Shown one piece after another: positions 46,027 through 53,090 of a stretch of 64,000 nucleotides of DNA. Position 1 is the stretch's first letter. Each line of letters opens with the position of its first letter. The DNA comes from Streptomyces sp. WZ.A104 (GTDB taxonomy: Bacteria; Actinomycetota; Actinomycetes; Streptomycetales; Streptomycetaceae): assembly GCF_002382885.1 (NCBI RefSeq), contig NZ_NWVL01000034.1, forward strand, positions 1 to 64,000, read 5' to 3'. The position numbers were made by a program, and so were the translations under genes. Below the pieces are notes generated by a model that was not told the DNA's origin, ran no database searches, and saw only the letters and a list, made by a program, of their open reading frames with translations.

Positions 46027-46274
46027 AGCTCGACGCCGGAATCCACGAGCAGTTCGCGGACGCTCTTCACCAGCGCTTCCCGGTCCGTCAGGTCGAAGGG
46101 CAGCACGTCGCCGACGTCGAGCATGACGTCCAGGCGCTCCTCCAGCCCGACCAGGAAGCGCATCTGGTCGAGCGAACTGACGACGATCTCGGACGGCGCC
46201 GAGTCGGCCGGGACGTCCCGCGCCGTCGCGAGCTGCTCCAGGAGCTCGGAAACCACGCCTGCGATATCTTCCAT
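46023..46274 (-). CDS. Acyl carrier protein (partner of the amino acid ligase)
   Basis: 83 residues from ATG 46274 (MEDIAGVVSELLEQLATARD); an in-frame ATG at 46283 is too close to the GAGGA ribosome site. Four-helix ACP pattern with the attachment Ser in VVSSLDQMRFLVGLE, where the usual Asp before the Ser is Ser. It lies 69 bases after the amino acid:ACP ligase gene and overlaps the MATE start, so it most likely carries the amino acid loaded by that ligase. Confidence 0.85.
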   Translation of the reverse strand: MEDIAGVVSELLEQLATARDVPADSAPSEIVVSSLDQMRFLVGLEERLDVMLDVGDVLPFDLTDREALVKSVRELLVDSGVEL

Positions 46275-46343
46275 GGAACTCATTCCTCAGTGGTGTGGCG
46301 GACCGGGGGTCCGTCCCCCGGGGAGGGGCAGACCCCGCGGGGC

Positions 46344-47447
46344 TCAGCTCGTGGCCGCCGGGAGCAGACCATAGGACTTCAGGGCGTAGGCGAGGCGGTC
46401 CAGACCGATGCCCGCGCAGCAGGTGGCGTCCACGCCGAGGTCACGCAGACCGAACGAGTCGGCGAAGACCTCGCCGTGCAGGTTCACGCTGGCCACCGAC
46501 AGCTCGCCGTCGGCCAGCGGGATGCGGACCTCGCACTTGCTGCCGTTGAGCAGCTGGGCGTCCCGGGTGATCGAGGGGTCGTTGCCGAAGAAGGCGTCCG
46601 AGGCGCTGACTATCCGGTGCGGGACGTCGAGCGAGGCGAAGAAGCCGGTGAACGACTCCAGGAGCCGCTCGTACGTCTCCTGGACCTGCTCCGTGCCGCC
46701 CAGCCGCACCAGCTCGAACATCGTGAACTCGGCAAGGCGGGTGGCCCCGTGGTTGTGCGACTCGTTGCGGAAGACGGGCCCCTCGATGCCGAACAGGCCG
46801 CCGTCCTCACCGCCGTGACGGTCGATCAGCGTGCGGGCGTTGGCGTACACGTGGTAGCACGTGACCGGGTTGAGCACCATCTCCGACGGGACGTAGTACG
46901 AGGACAGGGCCTCGGTCTGCCCTGGTCGGAGCTGAGAGACGGACACCCCGTCCCAGTAGTCCGGGCGGATCCGGCCCACGGAGTTCACCAGGTTCGGGAA
47001 CTTCTGGTAGTAGCCCGCGCGCACCAGGACATCACGGGGGATCTGCGCCGATCCCGTCAGCTGCGGGGCGTCGAACCTGGCGGCGACGCCCTCCCGGACG
47101 AGGGTCCGGGTGTGCTCCATGGCCGCGCGCCACTCGGGCCCGTGCAGGTAGGTGCCGGCGGCCACCGGTATCCGGTCGTCGGCCGGCAGTCCACAGGAAC
47201 GCTCCGTCGTCGGGGTGTGCTCCGCGTAGACGTTGACAGCGACCTCGCGGTGGCCGCGCAGGAAGTGCCGGACCGTTTCGCCCAGTTCCTGCTCGCTCAA
47301 ACCCGCTCCGGCGGGGACCGTGACGTCGATGCCGGAGCCCGGGAACGTCACCTCGGCGCTGCCGTAGTAGAACGTGAGGGCCTTGCGGAGCTCGTTGGCG
47401 GCTTCCGCGCCGACCGTACGGGCGTGGTGATAGCCCACGCTGTTCAC
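46344..47447 (-). CDS. Amino acid:[acyl-carrier-protein] ligase, class II aaRS-like
   Basis: 367 residues from GTG 47447 (GAGGGG seven bases upstream). Truncated seryl-tRNA-synthetase-like catalytic core without a tRNA-binding arm: motif 2 GPVFRNESHNHGATRLAEFTMFE and motif 3 CCAGIGLDRLAYAL. Cys197 (NPVTCYHVY), Glu245 and Cys343 or Cys344 fit the zinc site of known ligases, which activate glycine or alanine and load a dedicated ACP. The adjacent ACP at 46023 is the obvious acceptor. Provides the amino acid starter or extender of this pathway (inference). Confidence 0.83.
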   Translation of the reverse strand: MNSVGYHHARTVGAEAANELRKALTFYYGSAEVTFPGSGIDVTVPAGAGLSEQELGETVRHFLRGHREVAVNVYAEHTPTTERSCGLPADDRIPVAAGTYLHGPEWRAAMEHTRTLVREGVAARFDAPQLTGSAQIPRDVLVRAGYYQKFPNLVNSVGRIRPDYWDGVSVSQLRPGQTEALSSYYVPSEMVLNPVTCYHVYANARTLIDRHGGEDGGLFGIEGPVFRNESHNHGATRLAEFTMFELVRLGGTEQVQETYERLLESFTGFFASLDVPHRIVSASDAFFGNDPSITRDAQLLNGSKCEVRIPLADGELSVASVNLHGEVFADSFGLRDLGVDATCCAGIGLDRLAYALKSYGLLPAATS

Positions 47448-47458
47448 AGTGCTGCCCC

Positions 47459-48229
47459 TCAGATGCGGTGCCGCATGGGCACCCAGTCGGCGAGGAGGAT
47501 GGCCCGCTCGCCCGGACGCGGTTCGCTGCCCTTGCGGATGGGCGCCACGTAGTGGCTGACCAGGTCGTCCGTGATGGCGTACGAGTCCAGCGGCTTCTGC
47601 AGCTGGAACTCGGAGAGGATGTCGTGCGACGGGACGTCCTGCGGCTGCTTGCCGCGGTGGGGCGGCGTGGCGATGACGTTGTGTCCGCCCTCGGCGTTGT
47701 CGCGGTAGATCATGTGGCAGAAGACGTAGGGCTCGCCGTCCTGGTGCAGCTCGTTGGGCGAGGAGACGGCCTCCTTCTCGTCGTCGTCGATGTGCAGCTT
47801 GATGAGGTGCACCCCCACGTAGAGCGGCCAGACGGAGTCGTCCTCGCTCCAGCGGGTCTGCTCGAAGTCGAACTGGATCATGTCCAGGACGAGCGGGTTG
47901 TCGAGGACCTCGTCGCCGATGGCCGGCAGGTTCCGCACCACGCCCACGTACTCGGGGTTGTTGTCACCCTGGTAGTAGCCGTTCATGCCCTCGCGGGCCT
48001 GGCTTTCCGTCGCGGGCATCCAGAAGAATTCCTTTGACCAGGGAAGGAAAACTCCGCGGGCGTAGCGGCGGTGCCGTCCGGACCCCGGAGCGTAGGGGTC
48101 GAGCGGAAGATCGCCGTAAGCGGAACGTAGTGCCTTGTAATTCTCATCCTCCGCGGTGATGCCGAAGTGATCTGCGAGATCCCAACGGTCATACCCGTTT
48201 TTCGAGAGTTCGGAAGGCGTAATTGACAT
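47459..48229 (-). CDS. 2OG-Fe(II) dioxygenase (PF10014-type)
   Basis: 256 residues from ATG 48229. Metal ligands His162-x-Asp164 (NELHQDGEPYVF) and His226 (DDLVSHYVAPI), with Arg232 in PIRKG a possible 2-oxoglutarate contact; YRDNAEGGHNVIA is typical of the family. Members hydroxylate free or carrier-bound amino acids, such as isoleucine 4-hydroxylase. First gene of the leftward operon, directly upstream of the amino acid:ACP ligase, so its substrate is probably an amino acid or aminoacyl-ACP. Confidence 0.83.
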   Translation of the reverse strand: MSITPSELSKNGYDRWDLADHFGITAEDENYKALRSAYGDLPLDPYAPGSGRHRRYARGVFLPWSKEFFWMPATESQAREGMNGYYQGDNNPEYVGVVRNLPAIGDEVLDNPLVLDMIQFDFEQTRWSEDDSVWPLYVGVHLIKLHIDDDEKEAVSSPNELHQDGEPYVFCHMIYRDNAEGGHNVIATPPHRGKQPQDVPSHDILSEFQLQKPLDSYAITDDLVSHYVAPIRKGSEPRPGERAILLADWVPMRHRI

Positions 48230-48264
48230 ACCCGTTTCCCCCAGTGAGCCGTCGTATTCCTCGG

Positions 48265-48279
48265 GTGACCCTAGGTCAC
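48265..48279. promoter_or_regulatory. palindrome overlapping the leftward -10 box
   Basis: GTGACC and GGTCAC arms around CTA. It covers the TAGGGT box of the leftward promoter, a good place for a repressor. Confidence 0.55.
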
Positions 48280-48296
48280 GTCCGAGCGTCCGCCAA
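48268..48296 (-). promoter_or_regulatory. promoter of the 12-gene leftward operon
   Basis: On the minus strand TTGGCG (48296-48291), a 17-base spacer and TAGGGT (48273-48268), a perfect Streptomyces -10. Start of transcription about 30 bases before the dioxygenase ATG. Confidence 0.65.
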
Positions 48297-48297
48297 T

Positions 48298-48313
48298 GTG
48301 TGGATGATCACAC
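48298..48313. promoter_or_regulatory. inverted repeat beside the leftward -35 box
   Basis: GTGTG and CACAC separated by six bases, two bases upstream of the -35 box. Possible activator site. Confidence 0.4.
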
Positions 48314-48525
48314 TGCGGGATCGTCGGCGGCTGTGATCGGGTAGACTCGAACAGCCCGCTGGCCAGGGCAAGTGCCGTACAGCGAACCTCGGATACCGCA
48401 AGTCGTACACCTGAGTCGACAGCTTGGTCGCCCACTGTGACGGCGCGGCGCGAGGGTCTGGGGGGTTCCGTCTCGCGAATCCGCAGCCTCCCTCGTATTC
48501 AACGGGACCACTTTCCACTTCCGTA

Positions 48526-48555
48526 TTGACATGTGCTTGCTGCGGGAATTAGCGT
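48526..48555 (+). promoter_or_regulatory. promoter of the rightward operon
   Basis: TTGACA (48526-48531), an 18-base spacer and TAGCGT (48550-48555). This leaves a leader of about 100 bases before the ACP start. Confidence 0.6.
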
Positions 48556-48661
48556 CCGACCTCGTGTGGGGCGGCCGGACGGAATTACGAATTCTGCTCG
48601 ACTGTCCGGTGCGCGACTTTTTGCACCGATAAAACGTACTCACTGATCCGGGGGAAGTGGA

Positions 48662-48907
48662 ATGTCGGAAGCAATCGATAACAAGATCGCGGCGATTCTC
48701 AAGCAGGTGGCCGAACTGCCGGACTCCTTCGAGGTCAAGGCCGAGCAGGACCTGAAGGCCGACCTGGAGATCGACTCCCTGAAGCTCATCGACGTCGTCG
48801 TCCTCGTCGAGGCCGAACTCGACATCGAGATCGGCGACGAGTTCGCCGGCCAGATCGTCACCGTCGCCGACCTCCAGCGGCAGGTCGACAGCCTGGTCGC
48901 CGGCTGA
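48662..48907 (+). CDS. Acyl carrier protein (partner of the KS pair)
   Basis: 81 residues, ATG 48662 behind GGGGGAAG. ACP with attachment Ser in LEIDSLKLIDVVVLVEAELD and very acidic helices II/III. First gene of the rightward operon, followed by the KS-beta and KS-alpha genes, so it should carry the growing chain (or malonate) for them. More canonical than the ACP at 46023. Confidence 0.92.
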   Translation: MSEAIDNKIAAILKQVAELPDSFEVKAEQDLKADLEIDSLKLIDVVVLVEAELDIEIGDEFAGQIVTVADLQRQVDSLVAG

Positions 48908-48950
48908 CGCCCCAGGACCTCGGCTCTCACCCAGTCCCACGGAGGATCGT

Positions 48951-49799
48951 GTGTTCGAGTTCAACCTGAACCAGGTGGCGCTGTGCGCGCCGGACGGCGT
49001 GACGGAGACGGGCGAGCCCGACGGACTGCCGGAGGACCTGTACGACGTCATCGGCTCCACCGGCGACCAGTTCCGCGACTGGTTCACCCGGCTGTGCCTC
49101 TACTTGGTGCGCACCTGCGGGGAACTCCCCGAAGGCCGCACCGACGAGACGGTCGTGATCGGCACGGAGTACGGGAACACCGCGGCCCTCGCCCGGCTCC
49201 AGCGCGACGCCGCCGCCAAGGGACGGCTGCTCTCCGCGCAGTACTTCCCCAACGCGACGTCCAGCTCGGCCGCGGCCTTCGTCAACCTCACCATCGGGGC
49301 GACGGGCCGCAACATGACGCTCAACGGGGGACTGCTCACCCCCGTCACCGCCATGTGGCAGGCGCTTTCGGCGCTGGACCGCGACCGCTCCGGCATCAGC
49401 AGACTCCTCGTCGGTGACGTCTACTCGCCCGAGGGACTCCAGGACGCCGAGCACGACACCCCCGGCCTCGCCTGCGACTCGGGAGTGGCCCACGCGACCC
49501 TGGCCAAGGGCCGGGACTTCAAGGCCGAGTTCGACTTCTCCGCGCCCGCGTCCGATGAGGTCGGGACACCGGTCGGTGCGCACATCCGAGTGATCGGGGT
49601 GGGCGGCGCGGCGACGGAGGCGACTGCGGCGGCGACGTCGTACGGGCGCAACGGAGCTTTCGTCACGGCCGACTTCCTTCGAGCGGCCGACGCGCTGCGG
49701 CCCGCCGAGAGCGCCGTACTCACGTGCCTGAGCCCCCTCGGGCGCCGGGCCACCGTCACCGTCACCCGGCAGAAGGGCACCACCCGTGGGCATGGCTAG
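48951..49799 (+). CDS. Short KS-beta/chain-length-factor-like ketosynthase homologue
   Basis: 282 residues from GTG 48951 with GGAGG upstream. Only the N-terminal ketosynthase half is represented, as in PF13723 chain-length-factor proteins: LLSAQYFPNATSSSAAAFVNLTIGATGRNMTLNGG. Where a KS has its active Cys there is TLNGGLLT (123-130), and the two catalytic His are absent, so it cannot condense alone. It overlaps the KS-alpha start by 14 bases, supporting a heterodimer as in type II and aryl-polyene systems. Confidence 0.78.
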   Translation: MFEFNLNQVALCAPDGVTETGEPDGLPEDLYDVIGSTGDQFRDWFTRLCLYLVRTCGELPEGRTDETVVIGTEYGNTAALARLQRDAAAKGRLLSAQYFPNATSSSAAAFVNLTIGATGRNMTLNGGLLTPVTAMWQALSALDRDRSGISRLLVGDVYSPEGLQDAEHDTPGLACDSGVAHATLAKGRDFKAEFDFSAPASDEVGTPVGAHIRVIGVGGAATEATAAATSYGRNGAFVTADFLRAADALRPAESAVLTCLSPLGRRATVTVTRQKGTTRGHG

Positions 49800-50997
49800 C
49801 AGTTCGACGCCGGAGCCGACCCGAGTCTTCGTGACCGGACTCGGCATGATCTCGCCCGCCGGTGCGGGTGTGGCCCCGTTCTGGGACGACCTCTGCGCGG
49901 GACGGCAGCGCTTCGAGGAACTGCCGCCCCTGTACCCGGGCATGAAGACCGGCATCCTGGGCGGCCGGGTCCCCCGGTCCGCGTACGAGGAGGCCCTCGC
50001 CCGGGCGGGGGCCGAGACGCGGGCCACCCCGCGCGCCGCCTCGGTCTTCGCCGAGTACGCCGCATTGGAGGCCCTCCAGGACGCCGGCCTGCACCCCGGG
50101 GACGCCGCACTGCGCGACGCCGTGGTCTGCGTCGGCAGCAGCGACGGCCAGGCCGACGCGCTGGAAGACCTCGTCGCGGGGCGCCGCGACGTGAAGGAGA
50201 CCGGCGGCTTCTCCAGCTACTCCATCTCTGAGGGAGTCGCCCGCGCCGTGGGCTCCCGCGGCCAGGTGTTCACCGCCCAGAGCACCTGCGCCTCCGCCAA
50301 CGTAGCCCTGTCGTGCGCCCTGGAACTCCTGCGCTCCGGCGCGGCCGACACCGCGATCGTCGGCGGCTGCGACCCGTACTCCGAGAAGAACATCATCGGG
50401 TTCACCACCCTCCAGGCCATCGGACCGGCGCCCTGCCGGCCCTTCGCCGGGAACCGTCGCTTCGTCACGCCCTCCGAGGGTGCCGGCGTACTCGTCCTGC
50501 AGACCGAACGGGCGCTGCGCCCCGGCACCAGGCCGTACGCCGAGGTACTCGCCACGGCGGTCAGCAACGACGCCGGTCACCCCACCGCGCCCGACCGCGA
50601 CGGCGTGGCCGCCTGCCACCGCCGGGCACTGGACGAGGCAGGGCTCGGTCCCGAGGACATCGACGTGATCTTCGCGCACGGGACCGGCAGCCGCGCCAAC
50701 GACGCCATCGAGGGCGGGATCTTCGCCGAGCACTACCCGAAGGCCGCCGTCACCGCCATCAAGGGGACGATCGGACACCTGATGGGCGGGGCGGGCGCCG
50801 CCGGCTCGGTCGCCGCCTGCCTCACCCTGCGGCACCGTCTGGTCCCGCCCACCCCGATCGAGGCCTCCGAGGTGGAACTCGACATCAACCTCGTCACCGG
50901 AACACCGCGCGCCCTGCCCGAGCTCCGGCACGTCCAGAGCAACGCCTTCGGCTTCGGCGGCAACAACGCCATCGCCATCTTCCGGAGCGCCGAGTGA
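49786..50997 (+). CDS. Beta-ketoacyl-ACP synthase (KS-alpha)
   Basis: 403 residues from GTG 49786; GAAGGG is eight bases upstream, better than for ATG 49792. Catalytic triad complete: Cys168 (AQSTCASANVAL), His298 (FAHGTGSRAND) and His331 (KGTIGHLMGGAG). Decarboxylative condensation of malonyl-ACP with an acyl- or aminoacyl-ACP. No malonyl transferase is in the cluster, so FabD from fatty acid synthesis would be borrowed. Confidence 0.92.
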   Translation: MGMASSSTPEPTRVFVTGLGMISPAGAGVAPFWDDLCAGRQRFEELPPLYPGMKTGILGGRVPRSAYEEALARAGAETRATPRAASVFAEYAALEALQDAGLHPGDAALRDAVVCVGSSDGQADALEDLVAGRRDVKETGGFSSYSISEGVARAVGSRGQVFTAQSTCASANVALSCALELLRSGAADTAIVGGCDPYSEKNIIGFTTLQAIGPAPCRPFAGNRRFVTPSEGAGVLVLQTERALRPGTRPYAEVLATAVSNDAGHPTAPDRDGVAACHRRALDEAGLGPEDIDVIFAHGTGSRANDAIEGGIFAEHYPKAAVTAIKGTIGHLMGGAGAAGSVAACLTLRHRLVPPTPIEASEVELDINLVTGTPRALPELRHVQSNAFGFGGNNAIAIFRSAE

Positions 50998-51839
50998 GCG
51001 CCGCTCCCACCCCCGGGACGGCGGACACCTCTCCGGGGCTGCCCGCCGTCCCGCAGGACGCGTTCTTCCCGCTGCGCCTGACGTACGACGGCCCGCTCGC
51101 CGTGCTCACCATGGACAGCCCGCCGGCGAACACCTTCGACGCGGCGATGTGGCGGGGCTGGGCGCAGGCGATGCGATGGCTGACGGAGCATCCGCCGCGC
51201 GCCCTGCTCGTGCGGGCCGACGGACGCATCGTCAGCGCGGGCGTCGACGTCCAGGTCTTCGCGGACCTGGACCCGGACACCGCCGAGGAGTTCTGGCACG
51301 GTCAACTGCGCATCACCCAGGCCCTGGAGAAGCTGCCGTGTCCCACGGTGTTCGCAGCGCACTCCCTGACCCTGACAGCCGCCTTCGAACTCGCCCTGGC
51401 GTGCGACCTGATCGTGGCCACCGCCTCCGCGAGGTTCGGCCTCGTCGAGCGCAAGGTCGGCTTCACCCCGTCCATGGGCGGCACCCAGCGCCTGGCCGAA
51501 CGCGCCGGTCCCGGTCGGGCCCGGGAACTCGTCATGACCGGCGACCTGTACCGCGGCGCCACCCTGGCGGACTGGGGCGTGGTGAACGCGCTGTTCAAGC
51601 CGGCCACCTTCCACGCTGACGCGCACGCGTACGCCCTGCGGCTGGCCAACGGCCCCACCGTGGCCCACAGCGCGACGAAGCAGGTCGTCCGCGCCTACCT
51701 CGACGGCGGTGTCGAGGCCGCGGACGGCCTTCTGCCCGCGGTGGCGGGCCGGGTCGCGCGTTCCTCGGACCACGCCCGCGCGGTCGCCGCCTTCCTCGCC
51801 GACGGCCCGGAACACGCCACGACCTACGCGGGGGAGTGA
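50994..51839 (+). CDS. Enoyl-CoA hydratase/isomerase family protein
   Basis: 281 residues from GTG 50994, overlapping the KS stop by four bases. Crotonase fold: oxyanion-hole region GRIVSAGVDVQVFADL and TLTAAFELALACDLIVATASARFGLVERKVGFTPSMGGTQRLAERAG. The usual acidic pair appears as Glu in FELAL and Glu in LVERK. It could dehydrate the 3-hydroxyacyl chain made by FabG or shift a double bond. Last gene of the rightward operon. Confidence 0.88.
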   Translation: MSAAPTPGTADTSPGLPAVPQDAFFPLRLTYDGPLAVLTMDSPPANTFDAAMWRGWAQAMRWLTEHPPRALLVRADGRIVSAGVDVQVFADLDPDTAEEFWHGQLRITQALEKLPCPTVFAAHSLTLTAAFELALACDLIVATASARFGLVERKVGFTPSMGGTQRLAERAGPGRARELVMTGDLYRGATLADWGVVNALFKPATFHADAHAYALRLANGPTVAHSATKQVVRAYLDGGVEAADGLLPAVAGRVARSSDHARAVAAFLADGPEHATTYAGE

Positions 51840-51911
51840 CGCATGCGGTCGCCTACCGCCCCCGCCGCCGACTGCCGGTCGGTCTGAGCGCGGAGGCGTC
51901 CGCCCCGTGTC

Positions 51912-52985
51912 TCAGGAGGCGGCGCGCCTGGCCAGACCGAGCGCGTACTCCGGCCACCAGTCGCCGGCCGGCGGTCCGCCCCGGCAGGTGCCGTCGGACT
52001 CGCCCGGCCGCTTGATCCACAGGTAGGCGTCGAGCCGGTCGTCGCCGGTGTCGGTGGTCGGCGGAGTGCCGAGCCCCCGGCCGGGCGGGTTGCACCAGGC
52101 CTCGGCGCGGCCCCCGGGCAGGGGGCCGTTGCCGTTGCGGCTGGTGTCGATCACGTAGTGCGCGCCGCCGACGGAGTCGGAGAGCAGCCGGGCGTACTTC
52201 TTGACGCGCCCGTTGGACTGGAAGTTGGAGACGTTCAGCGAGAAGCCGTCGGCGCGCTCGATCCCCGCCTGCTGGAGCGGCACGGCGATCTTGGACGGTT
52301 CCTCGATCCAGTCCGGGTTGCCCGCGTCCAGGTAGACCTTGGTGTTCGGCTGCGCCTTGAGTGTGTCCACCGCCTCGGAGAGCAGCTGGTAGCGCTCGGC
52401 GTGGTGCTGGGGCGGGGTGCAGCCGTCCGCGATGTGGGGGAGGGCGTCCGGCTCCAGGATCACGGTCGCCGGGGCGTCCCCGACGGCGGCGGCGAACTCC
52501 CCGATCCAGGCCCGGTAGGCGTCCGCGTCCTGCGCGCCGCCCGCGGAGTAGAGCCCGCAGTCCCGGTGCGGGATGTTGTACGCGACGAGCAGGATCGTCT
52601 TCCTGGTGCGGGAGGCCGCTTTCGCGGCGGCCCGGATCTGCGGGGCCGGGTCGTCCCACGCGGGCCAGTCGGCCACCGGCCGCCCGGAGATCCGCCGCAG
52701 GAGCTTCGCGTCCGCCTCGCGCCCCTCTTTCTCCCAGGTGCGGACCTGGCGGGCGGCGTCGCTGTTCGGGTCGACCCAGTACGGGGACGCGGCGCTCGGC
52801 GCGGGCTCGCCCCGGACGAGCTCGTTCGCCTCCTCGGCGGTGCGGGTGACGCGCGGCTCCGGTGTGGCACAGCCCGCGGTGAGGGCGGTCGCCAGGGCGA
52901 GGGCGGTCACGACGGGGAAAGTACGGAGAAGCGTGCGCGGGAGGGCGCGGGGGAAGGCACGGGGGACGACTCTGCGGCCGGACAT
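51912..52985 (-). CDS. GH6 endoglucanase lipoprotein (CslZ-like)
   Basis: 357 residues with a long basic leader and lipobox LTAGC (TALALATALTAGCATPEP), so a lipid-anchored extracellular enzyme. GH6 marks: ILLVAYNIPHRDCGLYSAGG, ATVILEPDALPHIADGC (acid Asp), LDAGNPDWI, GFSLNVSNFQ, YVIDTSRNGNG and the WCNPPGRGLG and YLWIKRPGESDG substrate loops. It cuts beta-1,4-glucan. The CslZ protein of the S. coelicolor cslA-glxA locus is of this type (recall), so this may be the missing partner of the pair at 30.2 kb. Confidence 0.87.
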   Translation of the reverse strand: MSGRRVVPRAFPRALPRTLLRTFPVVTALALATALTAGCATPEPRVTRTAEEANELVRGEPAPSAASPYWVDPNSDAARQVRTWEKEGREADAKLLRRISGRPVADWPAWDDPAPQIRAAAKAASRTRKTILLVAYNIPHRDCGLYSAGGAQDADAYRAWIGEFAAAVGDAPATVILEPDALPHIADGCTPPQHHAERYQLLSEAVDTLKAQPNTKVYLDAGNPDWIEEPSKIAVPLQQAGIERADGFSLNVSNFQSNGRVKKYARLLSDSVGGAHYVIDTSRNGNGPLPGGRAEAWCNPPGRGLGTPPTTDTGDDRLDAYLWIKRPGESDGTCRGGPPAGDWWPEYALGLARRAAS

Positions 52986-53034
52986 CCAGACCCCTCGGAC
53001 GGCGGTGGCTCACGGCAGGGAAACGTGAGTAATC

Positions 53035-53050
53035 GTGACATAACGGTCAC
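53035..53050. promoter_or_regulatory. inverted repeat upstream of the GH6 gene
   Basis: GTGAC and GTCAC arms with a six-base spacer, 50 bases upstream of the GH6 start. Arms resemble those of the palindrome at 48265. Confidence 0.4.
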
Positions 53051-53090
53051 CGAGAGTGGCGGTGCGACACCATCCGCAACAGGGCGCCGC

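Larger units (their letters stand above)
48230..48661. other. divergent control region of the biosynthetic cluster
   Basis: 432 bases between the dioxygenase and ACP genes, clearly more AT-rich toward the right. Contains a promoter for each operon (48268-48296 and 48526-48555), a palindrome on the leftward -10 box and a second inverted repeat at 48298-48313. Short ORFs here lack ribosome sites. Confidence 0.75.
34319..51839. other. uncharacterised hybrid biosynthetic gene cluster
   Basis: Sixteen genes in two divergent operons (leftward 48229 to 34319, rightward 48662 to 51839). Enzymes: amino acid:ACP ligase, two ACPs, 2OG/Fe(II) dioxygenase, KS-alpha, short KS-beta, enoyl-CoA hydratase, FabG, GSA-aminomutase-like enzyme, ATP-grasp ligase, NRPS C-A-T-TE, MbtH, PPTase, dimethylargininase-like, BtrH-like acyltransferase and MATE efflux. 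Nearly all junctions are four-base overlaps. From memory the S. coelicolor synteny block has no such cluster here, so it is accessory. The product is unknown. Confidence 0.85.

Noticed and set aside
46344-47447. Seryl-tRNA synthetase
   Set aside because: No N-terminal tRNA-binding arm, and it is paired with an ACP gene.
48276-48518. 80-codon - strand ORF in the cluster control region
   Set aside because: No ribosome site or recognisable sequence, and it overlaps the promoter elements.
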